DNA of 64,000 bases from Progne subis subis (lineage: Eukaryota > Chordata > Aves > Passeriformes > Hirundinidae): contig JAKJHU010000014.1 in NCBI GenBank assembly GCA_022316685.1, positions 6,505,001-6,569,000 on the forward strand. Direction: 5' to 3'. Positions 1 through 11,912 of this stretch are shown here, piece after piece (the stretch's first letter is position 1; the number at the start of each line of letters is the position of its first letter). A program made the position numbers and the translations under genes. The notes under the pieces are model-generated. The model did not search any database, had not been told where the DNA came from, and saw only the letters and a program-made list of their open reading frames with translations.

Positions 1-6
1 AACAAC

Positions 7-222
7 TGTAACTGGCAATTAGTCTGGCCACTGAGGCTGAGGGGTGGAAACCCCAAAAAGCCAATCTTCTGCCAGACCCACAAATGTATAAAAAGTAAAA
101 ATAAACAAAGGGGTCTCTTCCTCCTCTCTCCGCTCTCTCAGCAGTGAGCTGGGATGGGAAGGACCTCTGCTTTGCAAAAATCTCTTGTCTGCGTGTGACT
201 GCTTTGTGTGTCTCGGTGACAG
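7..222 (+). mobile_element. Possible LTR at the left window edge
   Basis: The segment starts with TGTAAC and ends with GTGACA, so the ends form an imperfect TG...CA inverted pair. A TATA-like box (tgtataaaaagta) near 85-97 is followed by AATAAA near 102, then a pyrimidine-rich stretch and a GT-rich stretch, an order typical of an LTR. I see no matching target duplication beside it and no obvious tRNA primer-binding site right after it. It may be an LTR with damaged flanks or a chance likeness. A 42-codon open frame starts at 238 just downstream, but I do not recognise its product. Confidence 0.35.
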
Positions 223-3200
223 TTAGGGAAGAATTTTATGGCTCTAAGGGGCAGTGGGAAGATGAGCTGGAAAAGTGGACGTGTGGTTCAGGCTCCCCCT
301 GCTCAACGGGATCGCCGTGAGCGGAGTCAGAACCAGAGAAATGCTGCTAACCAGGGGCATTGATTAATCTTTTTGTGACGAGAGATTAAGTCTCTGGCTC
401 ATTCAAAATCTATCCAAGCTCAGAAGAGAGATCACGAAGCTCTCCTTCAATACTTGGGGTGGACGGAAGGAGAATTGCTGGCGGCCGGACGATGCCCACG
501 GCTGCGTTAGCTCCCGACTCAGGAGATGCTCCTCTCCCAGGGCGAACCCTGGCTCCTGCCGGGCACCTGGCAGGGACAAAGAGCCCCAGCGGCCTTCAGG
601 TGGAATGTGAGTCCTTGGGAACCGTTGTGTAACCCACCCGGGAGAGGAAATGAGATCAAGTCTATAAATACCTGGGGCTTATCTCAACCTGAGGGAGGAG
701 GAGGAGGAGGTTTAAAGGCTGCTGAGCCACTGCAAACATTTTCACTGTAGCCATCACGTGCCTCAGCTGGGCACTGCTTGGGGGCAGGAATCTGCTTCTT
801 CCCTTCCTGATGGCTGTAATTGATTTTTTATTTATTTTAGGGGGGTGTGTGTGTGGCAGAGGGGATTTTTGGCCTTTTCTGAGTGATGGATTTGGCCGCA
901 GGGGCCAGGGCTGCGGGGCCAAGTGGAGCAAATGCTTAAGCACAGTTTCTTATTTTTTAAAATAAACTGATTTTGTGCGTGCTGTAAGACAGCAGCAATT
1001 CCCTTCATTCCCCCACAGAGGTGCTGTAAATTATAAATTGCCTGGAAGGGGGCTGGGACCTGGGGGAGTGCTGATATAATTAATGCAGGGATCAATTAAA
1101 GCTCCACTCTGGTGCAGAGCGAAGTGAGCTTCTTCAGCACAAATTTCTTTTGGAATAATAATAAAAAAAAAAGTCACTTTGGACAGATTGCATCTAGCTC
1201 TAAAAATGGATCAAAGCTTGTAGTTAGCTAGAAAAATAGAGGAGCGTATATGGGGAGAAAATTATTAAAAAATCAAGGTTACTTAGCTCAACATTTGCAA
1301 AAGGAAGTTTTATCCTTTTTAAAAAACAATTAAATTTTAGGGATTTTTTTTTTTCTTTCTTTAAATCTGAATTAAAGCATCTCTAGTAGAAGAAAACTCC
1401 CGATCCAGCTTGAAGATTTTTTAATACACTGTGACGAGAAAAGTGATTTTGATCTGTTTCCTTCTGACTCTGAGTTGTTCCCTCTGCTCTTACTGAGAGC
1501 AAAGCATTTTGCAGGGATTGCTCAGCACCTGAAAAATTCAGGGTGTATCTACATTTTGTAAAGCAGAGATCCCCAGTGTTATGAGTGAAAAAAGTGATTC
1601 TCCAAATATATCATTTACAGACTAAACTAATGCGACCATGTAAAAATACACACCGGCAGAAACAGCAATAAGGAAATATTCATGGAACTGATGCAAGAAT
1701 TAGCTGTGATTTTTCCTAGACAAGTATCATGGAGCCGAATTTCCCTTTATTTCCCGTTGTTATTGAGCAGAGGAACGAGTCAGCATTGAAGAGCCCAGGC
1801 AGGAACTGCTCCTGAAGATCTGGGATCGGCTCCTGCCTTCACTCCCCACTGCCCGCCTCGTCCTCTGCCCAAAGTAAGTACAGGAAAACTGCTGCTGAAG
1901 AAAAACTGCAGAAATTGAGGTCAAGTGTGTGCAGAAGGATGATCCTTAGGACATCCCTAAAGAGACAGAGAAGTTTCCAGCCAGTTTCACCAGAGCAGGA
2001 GGGACCAAAGCTCGCTGCAGTCCAAAGCTGCTCCGTGGATAGCCTGAGCTGAGTTTGTCCAAAGCTCTGGACAAAACCCAGCCCCCTTTGGTGGAAGTGG
2101 AAATAATCGATACCTTTTGGAGGGATTGTCCCACAGAAGAAGCAATGACCACTGTGCATTCGCCAGGGAACTGGGAAGTGCTGGAATTACACCTTTTTGA
2201 GCTGAATAGAGCGTGTGGAATTCCCTCTTGCTCCTACAGCTGTAGATTACAGTGAGCAGGGGCAGATCTGCTCCATCCCTTGCAGGAGGATAAATCAAAG
2301 TCATCATCCTCCCTCAAAGTCAGGAACAGCTCCAGAACTGTCAGTTCTGTCTAAAATTCTAAATATTTATGTGCCTCCTAATTTATTTTTTTTTCCCAAT
2401 ACTGATCTTATTGCACCATTGTGAAATGTTGGCTTACACTGGGATCACGATCTTCTGTGTCTGAACCCCTTAGTGCCAACTTCAAAGCTCTGTCTACATT
2501 TAAAATCTGACAACAATTATTATTCCAATTTGGTTTGTTTTGTGCTGACAGGTAAAAACAATAGGTGTTTTAAAATATGATAATAATCCAGATAATTTTA
2601 GGGTCTTTAAGAATTGATGGCAGGGGTGGAACTCCCAGTTGAAGCTGGTTTGGCTTCTTGGTAAATGCGATTTTAGCCTTGTGAGTAGCAGAAGGCAAAC
2701 TGTAGTTATCTTCTTGCCCCTTTTTCTTGTATTATTTGTAAACATAGAGGGGTTTTGGCAAGCCTTTCCTAGGCTGAGGGGGGCTGTGATGGCATTAATT
2801 TATATTTTTGGGTAATAAATGGAAAATGTAGTCAGGTAAAAGTCCAGTACTGGTACAGTTATACATATAAATATAAATGGGCCCTTGAATAATTTAGGAA
2901 TGCAATTCTTATTAGAGCAGCTTGTCAGTGCTACAGCTGTCCAGTGGAACTGCAAGGAGAAAATAGAAATTAGCAAACAGCAAGAAAATATCCAATTGAT
3001 GTTGGAGCAAAGTGAGAGATTATTAACTTTTGGAGAAGACTCTGTATTTTGTTGCTCACAGCATCAGAGGCTTCAGTGGCATTGGAGGTTTGCTCTGCTG
3101 CTGTATCTGTGCATGACCTGAATGAAATGCAGAGGTAGGAAGGGAATTTGTCACAGAATCATGAGGTGACAGGAATTACAGGAGGAAAAGGAACTCTCTC

Positions 3201-3611
3201 ATGTCATTTAGCGCTTTCCCTTGGCACTCACAACACGAATCACTGTTCGAGCTGTTTCTAATATTCAGGATAAATTGCCCTCACCCTCGCTGCTACCTTC
3301 CCTCGCATTTATAATCATTGTACTACACTAAACAGGGTTTGTTCCATTTGTGTTGGCTGCCTTCAGTGACTGCCACACTTTGTCACACCCAGGCTGGACA
3401 CGCTGAGCTCTTGCAGTCTCCTGTAAGAGCCCCTCTCTGTCTCATCAAGGAAAACAACCACAGCAGTGATATTCAAATATTCAAATGCAAAAATCTGCCG
3501 CCTGAGGACTGTCAACAAGATGGGATCTCTGTGCTGCAGCTGGTGCAACAGCCTTGATAAATGCCCTGACTGGAAATTCCAAGGTTGATGAGTTCTGGTT
3601 TTCCTCTTCAA
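223..3611. other. Intergenic, nothing recognised
   Basis: AT-rich single-copy-looking DNA with a GC-richer patch near 480-640. Open frames here are short, overlap on both strands and lack splice-site context or recognisable domains. A degraded internal part of the element at the left edge could extend to about 600, but I cannot prove it. Confidence 0.5.
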
Positions 3612-4166
3612 GCCCACAGCAGCGTGGGCAGCAGGTGAGGGACGGGGTTCTGCCCCTCTGCTCTGCCCAGGTGAGACCCAACCTGTGCTGCTGCCTCCAG
3701 CTCAGGGTCCCCAGGCACCACAGAGACCTGGAATGAGTCCAGAGGAGCCCACGGAGATGCTCCTGGAGCTGGAGCCCCTCTGGAGCCAGGCTGGGAGAGC
3801 TGGGGGTGCTCACCTGGAGAGGAGAAGGCTCCAGGGAGAGCTCAGAGCACCTAAAGGGCTCCAGGAGAGCTGCAGAGGGACTGGGGACAAGGGATGCAGG
3901 GACAGCACACAGGGAATGGCTTTCCATGGCCAGAGGGCAGGGATGGATGTGATTTTTGGCAGGAATTGTTCCCTGGGAGGGTGATGAGCCCTGGCACAGG
4001 GTGCCCAGAGGAGCTGTGGCTGCCCCTGGATCCCTGGAAGTGTCCAAGGCCAGGTTGGACAGCGCTTGGAGCAGCCTGGGACAGTGGGAGGTGTCCCTGC
4101 CACGGCAGGGGTGGCACTGGGTGATCTTTCAGGTCCCTCCCAACCCAAACCATCCTGGGATTGTAA
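3612..4166 (+). mobile_element. CR1 LINE, 5'-truncated 3' end
   Basis: The segment reads in sense through landmarks common to avian CR1 3' ends: 'cacctggagaggagaaggct', 'ggaattgttccctgggaggg', 'ccctggcacagggtgccc', 'gtggctgcccctggatccct', 'ggtccctcccaacccaaacc', ending near 'atcctgggattgta'. It is truncated at its 5' end like most CR1 copies and has no intact reverse-transcriptase frame. The 188-residue open frame antisense to it is an artefact of the repeat. The central part (3781-3970) is almost identical to the copy at 8761-8950. Confidence 0.9.
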
Positions 4167-5628
4167 ATCAGCTCTTTCTGTGTCAGTGTGAGCCGTGCTC
4201 ACCGCTGTGGTTTCCTCTCTGGATGACAGCTGGAGAGCAATGGCTCAAATGCTCCTCCCCTCAGAACACCCCATTACTCAGGAGCAGTTATGGGTGCTGG
4301 AGCCCTTGCAGATTCAGTCCTCCACTGAGCAGGTGAGGTTTGTGATTTGCTTTTTGCCCTGTTTATGGTGAGAAAGCTTTGGGGCCCGACCCTGTGCGGG
4401 GAAATTCCCCAGCAGTGGGAGCTGCTGTCCCTGCCAGGAGTCTCCCCTTGGAGAAGGCTTTGCAGGGTGTCTGCAAGGTTTGAAAAATGATTTCAGGGTG
4501 AAGTCAGTCACTGTCACTCAGACGAAAACCCGAGGCTGTGCTTGTTTTGGAGCAGCTTTGGCACCGCAGTTTGCACAGCGTTGTCTGAGTTCTCCCCATT
4601 CTGAGCGCTACCATGAAGAAATTCTTTCCAGCTCAGCTCCCGCTCCTTTCCCCCACTTTTCTTCCTCTATGCAGTTTATAATTCGTCTCCTAGTTTGGTG
4701 TTATGGAAATTACTTTAACATCACCTTTTAGTCAGATGTTCCCTGAGGAGCCTGACTTACAGTACAATTTAGCCAGAAAGGAATTTGTCTTTGTAACAAA
4801 CTGCAAATTACCGAGCTCATGAAACACCACTTCTCATAAATGCCTCTCACAGCCTTGCAGATTTGAGTCCTAGAGCGACAATCAGGCTTCAACCCTTCCT
4901 TATTTGTCTTTCTGGACAGGCTGCAGAGCAAAAATTACAAAGGCTCTTGGGTTTTAAGTGTAAAGTTGTTCATTTTGGACCTCTTGTGATCACACACAGA
5001 TATCATGACTTGGGAATGGTGTCAATCAGGAGTGGTTTGCAGTGGTGGTTCCCAGACATTCCCTCCTTATCCCAGCTCCAGGAGCTGTGTCCTGCATGGC
5101 AGGGCAGTGTCTCCCCTCACTGCATCCCTTCTTGGTCCATTCTCAAACAGAGGAGCTCCCACGCCTCGGAGTGCTGATGCCACTGGACTCCTCCCAGGAC
5201 TGAGCATCCATCACCCAGGGCATTGTCAAGTTCATGTCTTTGCTCTCTACAAAGTCACCCAATTCATGCAAAAATCCCTGGCAGGTCTCCAGGAGCACAC
5301 TTCAGCACGTGAGCAGCCTGGAACTGAAGCACAAGCACTGGGGAACTCGCAGGATCCAACATCTCCAGGTCTAATTCCCACTAAATGCAGTTCATCACAG
5401 GGAATTCCTTAATGGCCTTGCCAGCAGCCTGCAGGTGAAGTTTAATATCGTTTAAAATTCTCTGCCTGCTCTGTATGGATCAATTGCTTGAACTGCTTTA
5501 TTAGCTGCATGTAGTTCTTCCTTCAATGCCTTTATTTCAAGTGCAGCCAGTGAAATCAGCGTGCTCGTGCTGGTGTGGAGGGAGACTCGTTTACAAGAAT
5601 TGTTTTTCAGGATTGCCCAAGGAGTTTC
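4167..5628. other. Intergenic, nothing recognised
   Basis: Mixed-composition DNA between two CR1 fragments. I find no exon with good splice sites, no RNA gene and no clear repeat. Confidence 0.5.
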
Positions 5629-5765
5629 ACAGAACCACAGAATGGTCTGGGTTGGAAAGGACTCAAATATCATCTCATTTCACCCTGCCATGGACAGGGA
5701 TGCCTTCCACCAGACCAGGCTGTTCCCCATCCAGCCCGGCCCTGAGCTCTTGCTTTCCACTCTCA
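5629..5765 (-). mobile_element. CR1 LINE 3' end, antisense
   Basis: The plus strand reads 'cacagaatggtctgggttgg' then 'ccatggacagggatgccttc' and 'caccagaccaggctgttccc', which is the reverse complement of the CR1 tail. The copy is short and diverged, with the 3' end of the element at the left. Confidence 0.8.
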
Positions 5766-6637
5766 TCTCATCTTAATTGTTATGCTAAAAGCTTGAAAAT
5801 GAGTTCTCCCTACTAATTTCCCATGATTTATTGAGATGGCTTTGTGTATTGCGCCAATATTTTTTCACCTGTATGTGTGTCACCCATCAGAGTGAGTTAT
5901 TGCATCAGTTGGAGGGCGGCCGTGATTTCATCTGATAAATCAGCTCGGAGAAAAGAGAAGATGGAGTCTGGAAAATAAGCCAGGTGAAATTACACGTAAT
6001 TGAAGGTGGAATTAAAAGAAAAAAACATTATATATTATTACCACTGTAAAAAATGGTTGGACTTCTATAACAGATGGAAGATGTCATCCACACATTTCCT
6101 GAGAATTGGGATATCTCATGAGGTAAAATCTCTGTCTCCTCTGACAGAATGTGATCCAGGAGAGGTGCATGGCAAACCCCCTTTGATTCCAGCTTTATTC
6201 CTTGTCTGCACCCAGTTATTGATCCCTGCCAGCCCTGTGCTCCAGGAATGCTCAGAGGTCCCACCCCAGCCCCTGCACAACAGGACATTTGACTCCCCAG
6301 AGGAACACCCAGGGAATATTGGCTCAGAGCCTGTCTGTTCATTCACATACCCAGCACACCACGCTATTCCCACCTCAGCCTCCTGCATCAGCCCCTGGAC
6401 GACGCCACAGGGGATTTCAGCTGGATCTCAGTGGCTGCACAGCTCCTGCCTGATATTCCCAGGAGAATGTTCTCCTTTGGAGACCCTTGCAGAATGCAGG
6501 TTTGCCAGTGCTGATGCAGCTGCTCTCTGATAATTCTGGTTTCCTTCTGGCTTTGCTGCCTGTTGTTCACCTGATTATAAAACAAAGAGCTTTTAATGAA
6601 GCCACATCACATGAGAAAGGCACAGAGTGTGTCATTT

Positions 6638-6658
6638 AAAAAAAAAAAAAAAAAAAAA
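6638..6658 (+). repeat. A21 tract
   Basis: An uninterrupted run of 21 A. It lies immediately 5' of the element at 6655-6708, so it could be the poly(A) tail of a small retrotransposed insertion or a simple microsatellite. No target duplication was found. Confidence 0.9.
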
Positions 6659-6708
6659 TCATGGGAGCTATCAAGCTATCACTAATTTCAGAAGGTTTAA
6701 TACATCCA
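6655..6708 (+). repeat. Unidentified short element, copy 1
   Basis: This segment contains 'aaatcatgggagctatca' and, after a short variable gap, 'tatcactaatttcag' followed by 'aaggtttaatacatc'. The reverse complement of 11,850-11,912 carries the same blocks in the same order. It does not resemble CR1 or the LTRs here. It could be a piece of an old interspersed repeat or a duplicated conserved noncoding element. Confidence 0.5.
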
Positions 6709-7454
6709 GGGAAGGAAATGAGTGTGATTGATGAGCTGAGATACACAAGCACAAGTGTTGCATGCCACAAACCTCTCTGCAGCTGCCTTCTTCTTTGGTA
6801 AAGGAATGTGAAAGCCAGAGAATAAAATCTGCTGGAGTAGGAGCAGGATACTACTGGAAGAAATGTGTGTTTATGCAATGAATAATAGTACAGCAGGACC
6901 CGGGCTGTTGACACAAAACAAATAACAACTCTTTATAGAGCCAACCAAAATGTGTTTAGTTGCAAATGAGGAAAATAATAAGCAAGGCAGACCTTCAGCT
7001 GTGCGAGCTATTTGTTCCTGAATCCCATTCTGAGGCGAAACCTGGAGATAATTGGTGATTTCTTTGTTCTGTTCGCAGGTGCTGAGGATCGGGGGCATTC
7101 AGCATCAGCTGCGCACCCAGAAGATTGCTGGTTTCTTCCCAGAGAGCTGAAATCCCATTCTTCTCTCTGTCCTAATGAAGCCCAGAGGTACCCCTTTATC
7201 TCCCCTAATAATGGACTGATGCTCCTGCAAACGGAGCTGGAAACCTGCAGCAGGATCAGAGGCAAAGCTGAGGTTGGGTCCTGGGCAATTCGGTCTTGGA
7301 GCAGGTAAGGGAAAAAGGCAAACAAATCTTTCTGTATTTCCCTGAAAAGAAAAGAGAGCTTGAAAGTGTGTCACTGGAAAGGATTTCAGACATGTCAGAG
7401 GGGTGAAAAGAAACAAGCCCTTACTTTAGCAGGAAATGATCTCATAATCATAAA

Positions 7455-7612
7455 TCATGGAACGGAATGGGTTCAAAGGGACTTCAAAGCTCATCCAGTG
7501 CCGCCCCTGCCATGGTCAGGGACACCTTCCACTGTCCCAGGCTGCTCCAAGCCCTGTCCAACCTGGCCTTGGGCACTGCCAGGGATCCGGGGGCAGCCAC
7601 AGCTGCTAGCTG
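7455..7612 (-). mobile_element. CR1 LINE 3' end, antisense
   Basis: The plus strand shows 'aatcatggaacggaatgggt', 'ccgcccctgccatggtcagg', 'gacaccttccactgtcccag' and 'gggggcagccacagctgc', the reverse complement of the CR1 terminal region. Open frames that cross it, such as the 194-residue minus frame 7491-8075, are read through this repeat. Confidence 0.88.
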
Positions 7613-8079
7613 TGGTGTTTTTGTGACTCTCCCTGAAGAGGAATGTGGGTACTTTGCTTCCCCTCAGCTCCAGTGGAATTGACACCGCAGCTGAAGCCCT
7701 CCAGCCTTTCCTGCCCGAGCGGGGTTTAGTTCTGAGCAAGGCTCGGTGTGTCAGAACCACACAAAACGTTGGTGTGCCCTGTGCTCCCGTGGAGCAGCCC
7801 CAGCAGACACAAACCCCGGATCCTCCGGGGTTATCCCTGAGGAACGCCAGCCTCCCTTGGCTGCTGGTTATAAAATCCCCCTTTCCTTCCAGCTTTCCGT
7901 GTCCCTGGGGATATGTGCCGTTCCTGGGGGCTGTGCTCCCCCTCGGTGTGCAGGGCAGCTCCTGGTTGTGGTGCCGGGCTGGAGCGACGTTCCAGGATGT
8001 CGCGGCTTTTCCATCGTTTTGGTGCAAAGGGGTGTTGGCAGTGATGCCTTCAGTTTTATCTGTCCTGCATTCCACATTC
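7613..8079. other. Unassigned GC-richer spacer, possible LTR upstream part
   Basis: GC-richer sequence between a CR1 tail and the LTR at about 8080-8509. It may be the 5' part of that LTR, whose left boundary I cannot fix. A 255-residue plus frame (7746-8513) runs through here into the LTR; it has no domain I recognise and is probably not a gene. Confidence 0.35.
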
Positions 8080-8325
8080 TGTGCTGCCCAGGAGCAGCTC
8101 TGAGCTCACACTCAGTGTCACTCAGCTCTCTGCACACAGCAGGGACACAAAACAAATCCTGTTCCTGCTGCACACCAAGGACAAAGGTTACAAGTGTTCA
8201 GCCCAAAAGCACAAACAACAGTGGCTGGAGGGAGGAACAAGAAGGATGGGAGCTCACAGCCTGGAGCTGGAATTGGACAATTCAACCCCAAAATGCAAAT
8301 GGACCAAAACTTATAAAAGCATCAG

Positions 8326-8376
8326 ATTTTGTGTCCATTTTGTGTCCATTTTGTGTCCATTTTGTGTCCATTTTGG
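8326..8376 (+). repeat. 12-bp tandem repeat in the LTR
   Basis: Four copies of 'ttttgtgtccat' in direct tandem, with a decayed extra partial unit, directly after the LTR TATA box. The position matches the expected transcription start and R region. Confidence 0.9.
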
Positions 8377-8441
8377 TTCCACCTTGGGTGCAGCCCTGGC
8401 CAGGCTCTTGTCCTGCCCAAGGTGGATCCTGGAGACCTTTC

Positions 8442-8447
8442 AATAAA
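8442..8447 (+). terminator. LTR polyadenylation signal AATAAA
   Basis: AATAAA about 125 bp after the TATA box, inside the LTR, where the end of the R region is expected. Confidence 0.6.
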
Positions 8448-8756
8448 TCTCTGCTTAATTCTCCAGCTCTGTCCAGTCTCTGTTCCAGCTCAGCCTTCCC
8501 AAGGCATCAGTAATGTGACAGCAGTGCCACGGTTTGATTAAAACAGGGGGAAAAAGCAGCCAGGGATGGAGTTTGCTGCCAGAGCGTCAGTGCCCACCTG
8601 GCTGAGAGCACAACTGGGAATCTGCTCCCTCTGCACAGCGTTCACAGGCCAGAGAAACAAATGTTTCTTGAATAAGTCTCTTAAAACTTTAAGAAAAGAT
8701 GACTTTGAACGCTGGTAATGAGGAGCTACGTTGTTGTTTTTTTAATGGGCATCCCA

Positions 8757-9146
8757 GGGCTGGAGCCAGGCTGGGAGAGCTGGGGGTGCTCACCTGGAGA
8801 GGAGAAGGCTCCAGGGAGAGCTCAGAGCACCTAAAAGGGCTCCAGGAGAGCTGCAGAGGGACTGGGGACAAGGGATGCAGGGACAGCACACAGGGAATGG
8901 CTTTCCATGGCCAGAGGGCAGGGATGGATGTGATTTTGGGCAGGAATTGTTCCCTGGGAGGGTAGGGAAGGCCTGGAATAGAATTCCCAGAGCAGCTGTG
9001 GCTGCCCCTGGATCCCTGGCAGTGCCCAAGGCCAGGCTGGACAGGGCTTGGAGCAGCCTGGGACAGTGGGAGGTGTCACCATGGCAGGGGTGGCACTGGG
9101 TGATCTTTCAGGTCCCTCCCAACCCCAACCATCCCATGACCCCGTG
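8757..9146 (+). mobile_element. CR1 LINE 3' end, same subfamily as 3612-4166
   Basis: This copy starts at 'catcccagggctggagccag' and runs through 'cacctggagaggagaaggct', 'ggaattgttccctgggaggg' and 'gtggctgcccctggatccct' to 'ggtccctcccaaccccaacc'. It shares a nearly identical block of about 190 bp with the copy at 3781-3970, including an unusual middle part ('gggatgcagggacagcacac', 'ggaatggctttccatggcca'). The two copies begin at different points and their flanks differ, which favours two insertions of one subfamily over a segmental duplication. Confidence 0.92.
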
Positions 9147-10654
9147 ACTCAAAGGGGAACAAGGTAAGATGTTGCTTCATGGTGGTTTGGGAAGAGATGC
9201 TTAAATACCACAGCTAATCCTGGCTGGAATGAGCATCCTGGGTTTGACATGAAATGTTGGACTTGCAGTTCATTTTTCTGCAATGAAATATTGCTCCAAG
9301 AAAGCTGGTAATAAAGTAATGCCCACGTGAAGGAGAACAGAGTCATCTCAGTAGAGCTGTAAATACAAGCCTGGTAGTTTATTTAGATGAATCAGCTCCT
9401 TTGATAGAGCAAATCTGTCTCCCATCTATAAATGGATGTGATTTAGATCACAGATTTATTTCCCTCAGAGGTTTAGAGTTCTTACTATCTAGATTTAAAC
9501 CTATTTTCTTGCCCTGTGGCCTGTGTTTTTTATTACTAAAGCTGTTTTTGCTTTTTAGAATCTGGAACCATGGCTGTGAAGATGAGAAATACATCTAGGG
9601 CAGTTACCTGCAAAACTTGTGTTTTCCGGGCAGCAAATTTGCATTTTTTCACCCTCACTGGTCTATTGGTCTTCCATATTCCCTGTCCTGTGTTTTATTT
9701 TCCCTTCTGCTATTTAATATTCCAACTTTAGCTGCCGATTTTCTTGGGCAGAGCAGTGGCTGTTGCCCATCCATTGAGTTGGGCGTGTTCAACATCACCA
9801 TTGTTAGACACGGGGCTGGATGTTATCAAAGTTCATTTCTGGCTCAGCCACAGCTGGGTGATGTGCTCCATCTGCACAGGCAGGTCCTGCAAGGTCTGAG
9901 CTTTCCACATTTTAAACCCTGCAAGGTTTAAAAGTCAAGGTTTAGCTGTGCAGCTGGACACTGATAATGGTGGTAATTGCCAATAAACGTGTTACTGAAA
10001 ACACCTCCTTGAAAGTGCTTCAAAGGAGGGGGGAAAAGCCTTGTGCAACCTCTCATCCAGAAAACTGGTGTTTGCACAAGCTGGGGAGAAAAGTTTGGAG
10101 TTCAGTGCTCAAATCAAAGCTGCCTTCAGCATGCTGAGTGTGAGCTTGGACAGGAGAACCTTCCCAGGAGTCACCAGCCTGGAAACTTGCCTGTGAAATG
10201 CGTGTCAGGGCAAGATAATCTTGAATTTTACTGCTTTGGTAATCAGATCTTGCCAGAGCAATAATGAAACTCTAGTTTCTAGAAGTTACCTGAGGCTGTG
10301 ACCATAACTGTCCATCCCTGGATAAATTTCCTCTCTTTCCTGATGTTTATATTGGGGTACAGCCACATTCTCTGGGTGTTGTGCCTTTCACCTGCACCAG
10401 CAATTTCTCAACGTCAGTCCTTATAATTTATATTTTTACTTATTTTCCCCCATTTCCTCATTGCTAGACTTCCCTCTCCCACTGCTTGTTCAGATTACCT
10501 CGGGTGAGCTGCCCCTCAGGCTCTGGATGCTGGCCACAGAGGAAAGGTGGCTCTCAGGAGACAGCCCTGGGCCATTAAAAGTGTTAACATATCAAAAACT
10601 TCATCATGTAATGGAATTTTCATTAATTCCTCAATTTATTCTAGACTTATGATC

Positions 10655-10674
10655 AAAAAAAAAAAAAAAAAAAA
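10655..10674 (+). repeat. A20 tract
   Basis: Uninterrupted run of 20 A after 'ttatgatc'. No recognisable retroelement body lies directly upstream. Confidence 0.9.
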
Positions 10675-11849
10675 CCAACCCAAAACGGTTTTAAAAAGCT
10701 TCTCCCAGTGTCTAATTAGAATTTTCCTTCCTGTGGTTTGAGGTCCCCAAAGTTTTCTTGGACACAGACGATGGGTAATTCCCTCCTTGCAGTGCAGGAG
10801 GTACCTGGGCATGGTGACAGGTGCCCTCAGTGCCCTCTGAGCTAAAATAACCACAGAGATCTGCCTTGTTGTCTCCTTGATCCATGGATTCGCTGGACCT
10901 CTTTCCAGCGCTGTAAATATGCATGAAGTGCGTATGCATGTTTATATATTTAAATATTTCCTTAACCTCTGCGTTTTGGGAAAGAACTGCATTTTAGAAC
11001 GATCCTGGTCGCTAACTCTGCCTCTGCTGGCAGGTGGTGCCTCCCAGATCCGTGTCACCAGATCCTCTCCAGCCCCCAGAGGGATCTGCCTGACAGAGGA
11101 GCTGAGCTCAGCCTCCCCTTGGGGATAAACCCCACGCGCCCTGCTGCTCTCCTGGCGCTTTCATCCTGCCAATAATGAGGAGAACGCCTGTCTGGAGCAC
11201 AGATTGATGATTTTCCCTGTGCTGCTCTGGCCTGTGGCTGTGGAGGGAGCTTTGTTCTTGCTGAGGGTGTCCTGGCCACTGCTCACCTCCCGTCCCCTCT
11301 GCTGGCAGCTCACTCATATCATCATGTTGTTCCTGATTATTTTTATTATTTTTTTTTCCTGGATGGAAATCATGCTGTCACGTCCTTCTATCCTCCCTTT
11401 GCTGGCAGGCAGGGAGAACAATTGCCTTTTTCAATTTCCTGCTCCTGGGCTGGTTTCCATGATGCCTCAACGAGAGCTGGTGGGGTTTGAGGTTCACTGC
11501 CCAGACTCTGCAAACGTCTGTCTTCTCCCATTATGATCCAGCCCATTCCAGGGACAGCCCTCACCCTCCTGTCCTTGCTCTTCACTCCCTGCTTGACATC
11601 TTTAATAAGACTAATTAAATAATGGATTGAATATTCTGGCCTCGGCATTGATGAGATCTTTCTCCAAAGAATCAACCTTTCTCCCCCGGTTCTCCTCTTG
11701 TCTTTGCTCTTGCTTTACTTTGCCTTGGGATATATTTTCTTATTATTTTATAATTTAAAATATGCTTTTTATCCATTCGTGTTTGTGCAACTGTGCTTTT
11801 CAGTGCTCTTGGTCCTGCTAGCTGCTCATAAAAATTGATATCTATATAG

Positions 11850-11912
11850 ATGTATGTAATAGACCTCCTGAAATTAGTGATAATATCATGATAGCTCCCA
11901 TGATTTTTTAAA
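11850..11912 (-). repeat. Unidentified short element, copy 2 (inverted)
   Basis: Read on the minus strand, this shows 'aaatcatgggagctatca', then 'tatcactaatttcag', then 'gaggtctattacat', matching the plus-strand copy at 6655-6708 with a few substitutions and a small indel in the middle. The two copies are 5.2 kb apart in opposite orientation. Confidence 0.5.

Larger units (their letters stand above)
5766..7454. other. Intergenic, mostly unassigned
   Basis: Apart from an A tract at 6638-6658 and the short element at 6655-6708, listed separately, I find nothing recognisable. Open frames on both strands are chance frames. Confidence 0.5.
8080..8509 (+). mobile_element. Endogenous retrovirus LTR, probably solo
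   Basis: The order of signals is that of an avian LTR: an upstream promoter-like region, a TATA box (ttataaaag, 8311-8319), a tandem block just after it, AATAAA at 8442-8447 and then a short terminal segment ending near 'cttcccaaggcatca'. No internal viral coding sequence is seen on either side, so it is probably a solo LTR left by recombination between two LTRs. The left edge is uncertain and could lie further upstream. No clear target-site duplication was found, so the family cannot be named from this sequence alone. Confidence 0.65.

Noticed and set aside
3481..4202. Overlapping 188-, 130- and 100-residue minus-strand frames
   Set aside because: All are antisense readings of the CR1 copy at 3612-4166.
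7746..8513. 255-residue plus-strand open frame
   Set aside because: It runs across spacer and LTR, including the 12-bp tandem repeat. No domain, and no splice or start context.
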